Source: an uncultured Polaromonas sp. | GTDB lineage: Bacteria > Pseudomonadota > Gammaproteobacteria > Burkholderiales > Burkholderiaceae | Direction: 5' to 3' | Assembly: GCA_946479075.1 (NCBI GenBank) | Contig: CAMLDT010000183.1 | Coordinates: 1 to 6,922 of the forward strand | DNA: 6,922 bases | Part shown: positions 5,273 to 6,922 of the stretch, piece after piece | Position numbering within the stretch: the stretch's first letter is position 1 | Layout: every line of letters starts with the position of its first letter | The notes under the pieces: generated by a model | Database searches by the model: none | What the model was told of the DNA's origin: nothing | What the model saw: only the letters and a program-made list of their open reading frames with translations | Translations under genes and position numbers: made by a program

Positions 5273-5305
5273 ACCCGCCCCGGCCCAGGCCGCGGCGGGT
5301 TTTTT
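5273..5305 (+). terminator. Intrinsic terminator of small gene copy 3
   Basis: ACCCGCCCCGGCC (5273-5285) pairs with GGCCGCGGCGGGT (5288-5300) at 12 of 13 positions; the innermost pairs must open to form a loop. Six T residues follow (5300-5305). Stem and tail resemble the module 1 terminator (shared ACCCGCC start and GCGGGTTTTTT end). Confidence 0.9.
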
Positions 5306-5339
5306 CATGTCTGCGCCCAAAACGTGAACAAGGTCGCCG

Positions 5340-5387
5340 GAATTTAGGGAGGCTCGTCCATGAAAAATAGGTAAAAACCCTAGAATC
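5340..5387. promoter_or_regulatory. A-rich inverted repeat, possible regulatory site upstream of the hypothetical gene
   Basis: GAATTTAGGG (5340-5349) and CCCTAGAATC (5378-5387) are inverted at 8 of 10 positions around 28 bases. The right half also contains the near-palindrome TAGG-N7-CCTA (5368-5382) around an A run, and TAGAAT (5381-5386) matches a -10 box at 5 of 6 with no good -35 at 17 bp. It is the only structured element I see in the 171 bp between the terminator and the gene at 5477. Its role is inferred. Confidence 0.3.
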
Positions 5388-5476
5388 AAGCCTCTTCAGC
5401 CCAGCGCCGCCACCCGGCCGAGCCACTTTTCACCCCGTCCCCCGGTCCACAAGACTGGCGGAGCACCGTCCTCATC

Positions 5477-5779
5477 ATGGTTATCTCCCTTTTTGCCGCG
5501 CTGCGGCCTGCGCCGGCCCGGCGCCTGCCGCTTGAACAGATACGCCAGCGCCTCCATGGCGCCCTCAGCGACTGCCGGGACGCCGCCTCCCAGCGCGTCA
5601 TCTACAAGATCAATGCGGCCGCCGCTGCGACCGAACTCTGGCTGCTGCGTTGTGATCTGCACCAGTGCATTGCAAGGGCGCACGACCAGGCGGAGGCGAC
5701 ACGGCGCATCAACGCCCTGCTGGACGCTTTTGAAGGCTGGCTGCCGGCCCACCAGCTGACGGAAATCCAGACCGGCTGA
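5477..5779 (+). CDS. Hypothetical protein, 100 residues
   Basis: I do not firmly recognise this protein. It has 100 residues, no signal peptide and no membrane segment, and looks largely alpha-helical: LEQIRQRLHGAL near 19-30, RVIYKINAAAAATELWLLRCDLHQCIARAH at 40-69, and INALLDAFEGWLPAHQLTEI at 78-97. It has two cysteines in the C-terminal half (C59, C64). The tryptophans and hydrophobic spacing suggest a folded cytoplasmic protein rather than a spurious frame. A GGAG at 5460-5463 is 13 bases from the ATG, longer than ideal. The gene is convergent with the MaoC-like gene, the stops 2 bp apart. A longer open frame on the opposite strand (5396-5818) is judged a shadow because it runs over the MaoC-like stop and has arginine- and glycine-rich, low-complexity composition. 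Confidence 0.65.
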   Translation: MVISLFAALRPAPARRLPLEQIRQRLHGALSDCRDAASQRVIYKINAAAAATELWLLRCDLHQCIARAHDQAEATRRINALLDAFEGWLPAHQLTEIQTG

Positions 5780-5781
5780 GG

Positions 5782-6237
5782 CTAGGCGTAACGCCTGGCC
5801 AGCGACTCGGCCACACACACCGGCTTGTCCGAGCCTTCGCGCTCCACCAGCACTTCCCAGGTCATCTGCATCCCGTCATTGGCAATCGCCTCACTGGCCA
5901 GCAACTTCATGCGCGCGCGCAGGCGGCTGCCCACTGGCACTGGCGCGGTGAAGCGCACCTTGTTCAGGCCGTAGTTCACGCCCATGCGGCTTTGCACGAC
6001 CTCGAACGAAGATTCAAAAAATTTCGGCAGCAGTGACAGGGTCAGGAAGCCGTGCGCGATGGGTGCGCCAAAAGGCCCGGCCGCAGCTTTTTCAGGATCG
6101 ACATGAATCCACTGGTGATCGCCGGTGGCTTCCGCAAACAGATTGACCTGCGCCTGGGTCACGGTGAACCAGTCGCTGACGGCGACTTCATGGCCCACGC
6201 AGGCGGCCAGCTCGGAAAGGGTCTGGAAGGTTTTCAT
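5782..6237 (-). CDS. MaoC-like (R)-enoyl-CoA hydratase, hotdog fold
   Basis: A 151-residue protein, typical for single-domain MaoC-like hydratases. The hydratase motif is complete: FAEATGD followed by HQWIHVD, with the expected catalytic pair D40 and H45, then PFGAPIAHGFLTLSL at 55-69 including the conserved A-H-G. NYGLNKVRFTAPVPVGSRLRA at 88-108 is the second family block. Such enzymes hydrate (2E)-enoyl-CoA to (3R)-hydroxyacyl-CoA, linking fatty acid oxidation to polyhydroxyalkanoate or related pathways; many family members have unproven substrates (NodN-like proteins belong here). The protein is cytoplasmic. It follows the ParA-like gene in the same direction with 63 bp between and no obvious terminator, and is tail to tail with the hypothetical gene. 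Confidence 0.93.
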   Translation of the reverse strand: MKTFQTLSELAACVGHEVAVSDWFTVTQAQVNLFAEATGDHQWIHVDPEKAAAGPFGAPIAHGFLTLSLLPKFFESSFEVVQSRMGVNYGLNKVRFTAPVPVGSRLRARMKLLASEAIANDGMQMTWEVLVEREGSDKPVCVAESLARRYA

Positions 6238-6300
6238 GCGCCCACTGTAGCGCCCGCAGGGCCGGCGCCTTGTCGAGCCAGCGACATCAGGCCGGCCGCG

Positions 6301-6918
6301 TCACTGGTCCAGCCAGCGGCAGATCGCCGCCCATTGCTCCAGGTCTTTTTCAACCCGGCTGGGCGCAACATCGAACAGCGTCAGGCCGCGCGCCGCCAGA
6401 TGGATGTAGTTCTGCGTATCGCGCACATAACCCAGCACCGGCAGACCCAGACCCTCGACAAAGCTGCGCAGCTTGTCGGCGGCAATGGTGCGCGAATCGA
6501 CGCGCATGCCGACGATGCCGACCTGCACCTTGCCGGCGCTGCGGTGTTCGGCGAGCTGGTCCAGGAAGGCGCGGGTGGCAAAAATGTCGAACACGCTGGG
6601 CTGCAGCGGCACGATGACCTTGTCGGCCAGCTTGATCACATCGTTGAAGCGCCAGCCATGCAGGCCGCCCGGTGTGTCGAGCACCACATGGGTCGTGCCC
6701 TTGGGCGGCTTGACGATCAGGTCGGCATTGACATCCCAGGTCGCGATGGGCCGGGCGGCCGGCGGACGCAGGCCCAGCCACAGCCGCGAGGACTGCTGGC
6801 GGTCCGCGTCGCCGAGCATGACCGCGTGGCCCTGGCTGGCAAAGTAACCCGCAACATTGGTGGCCAGCGTCGTTTTACCGACGCCGCCCTTGGGATTGGC
6901 AATCACAACCACAGGCAT
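6301..6918 (-). CDS. ParA/MinD-family P-loop ATPase, orphan
   Basis: A 205-residue deviant-Walker ATPase. Residues 10-17 are KGGVGKTT, with the signature lysine K10 as well as K15. GDADRQQSS at 36-44 is the Walker A' region (D37, D39), and VVLDTPGG at 78-85 is Walker B with D81. P104 and the DIFATRAF region follow as in short ParA proteins. It lacks the N-terminal DNA-binding domain of plasmid ParA. No parB, parS, minC/E or chemotaxis gene is visible, so the cargo is unknown; related short ParA proteins position plasmids, chemoreceptors, carboxysomes or other structures. The start at 6918 is 4 bases from the window edge, so upstream signals are missing, but the MPVVVIANPKGG start is normal for the family. 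Confidence 0.92.
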   Translation of the reverse strand: MPVVVIANPKGGVGKTTLATNVAGYFASQGHAVMLGDADRQQSSRLWLGLRPPAARPIATWDVNADLIVKPPKGTTHVVLDTPGGLHGWRFNDVIKLADKVIVPLQPSVFDIFATRAFLDQLAEHRSAGKVQVGIVGMRVDSRTIAADKLRSFVEGLGLPVLGYVRDTQNYIHLAARGLTLFDVAPSRVEKDLEQWAAICRWLDQ

Positions 6919-6922
6919 GGAG

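Noticed and set aside
4734..5426. 230-residue open frame on the minus strand opposite small protein copy 3
   Set aside because: It is antisense to a signal-peptide protein with leader and terminator, crosses both, and has no recognisable domain.
5396..5818. 140-residue open frame on the minus strand
   Set aside because: Overlaps the hypothetical gene at 5477 in full and runs over the stop of the MaoC-like gene; composition looks like a shadow frame in GC-rich DNA.
6250..6298. GGCCGGC repeats between the ParA-like and MaoC-like genes as a terminator
   Set aside because: The repeats are short GC palindromes with no T run in the minus direction.

Overview
The window looks like a chromosomal stretch from a high-GC betaproteobacterium, most likely family Comamonadaceae (Polaromonas/Rhodoferax-like). 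The reasons are the order BioC-like methyltransferase / ComF / TrmL, the DUF4148-like small exported proteins, strongly GC-biased third codon positions, and a short palindromic element at 224-250 of a kind I associate with this family. No tRNA, rRNA, CRISPR array, transposase or phage gene is visible.

Left part (1-1865), housekeeping: a BioC-like methyltransferase (minus strand, cut by the left edge) diverges from comF, which is followed by trmL. The trmL stop overlaps the stop of the next, convergent gene by 4 bp.

Centre (1862-5305), the most interesting part: two consecutive copies of one module. Each has a LysR-type regulator on the minus strand, a 212-214 bp divergent intergenic region, and a gene for a roughly 100-residue exported protein on the plus strand ending in a strong intrinsic terminator. 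Module 1 is lysR1 (1862-2779), then two near-identical small genes (2992-3300 and 3352-3660), then a terminator. Module 2 is lysR2 (3746-4714), one small gene (4929-5234), then a terminator. The two regulators are paralogues, and the three small proteins are paralogues with a Sec signal peptide, two copies of an R-x-[ED]-V-R-A motif and a common APGRA end. The untranslated leaders are also paralogous: both carry the same 13-base inverted-repeat arms around different loops, about 108 bp before the start codon. The simplest reading is an ancient duplication of a regulator plus exported-protein cassette, followed by a recent duplication of the small gene inside module 1. The function of the small proteins is unknown to me, and regulation by the adjacent LysR is inferred from layout only.

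Right part (5306-6922): a non-coding stretch with an A-rich inverted repeat, a 100-residue hypothetical protein (plus), a MaoC-like hotdog hydratase (minus), and an orphan ParA/MinD-type ATPase (minus) that begins just inside the right edge.
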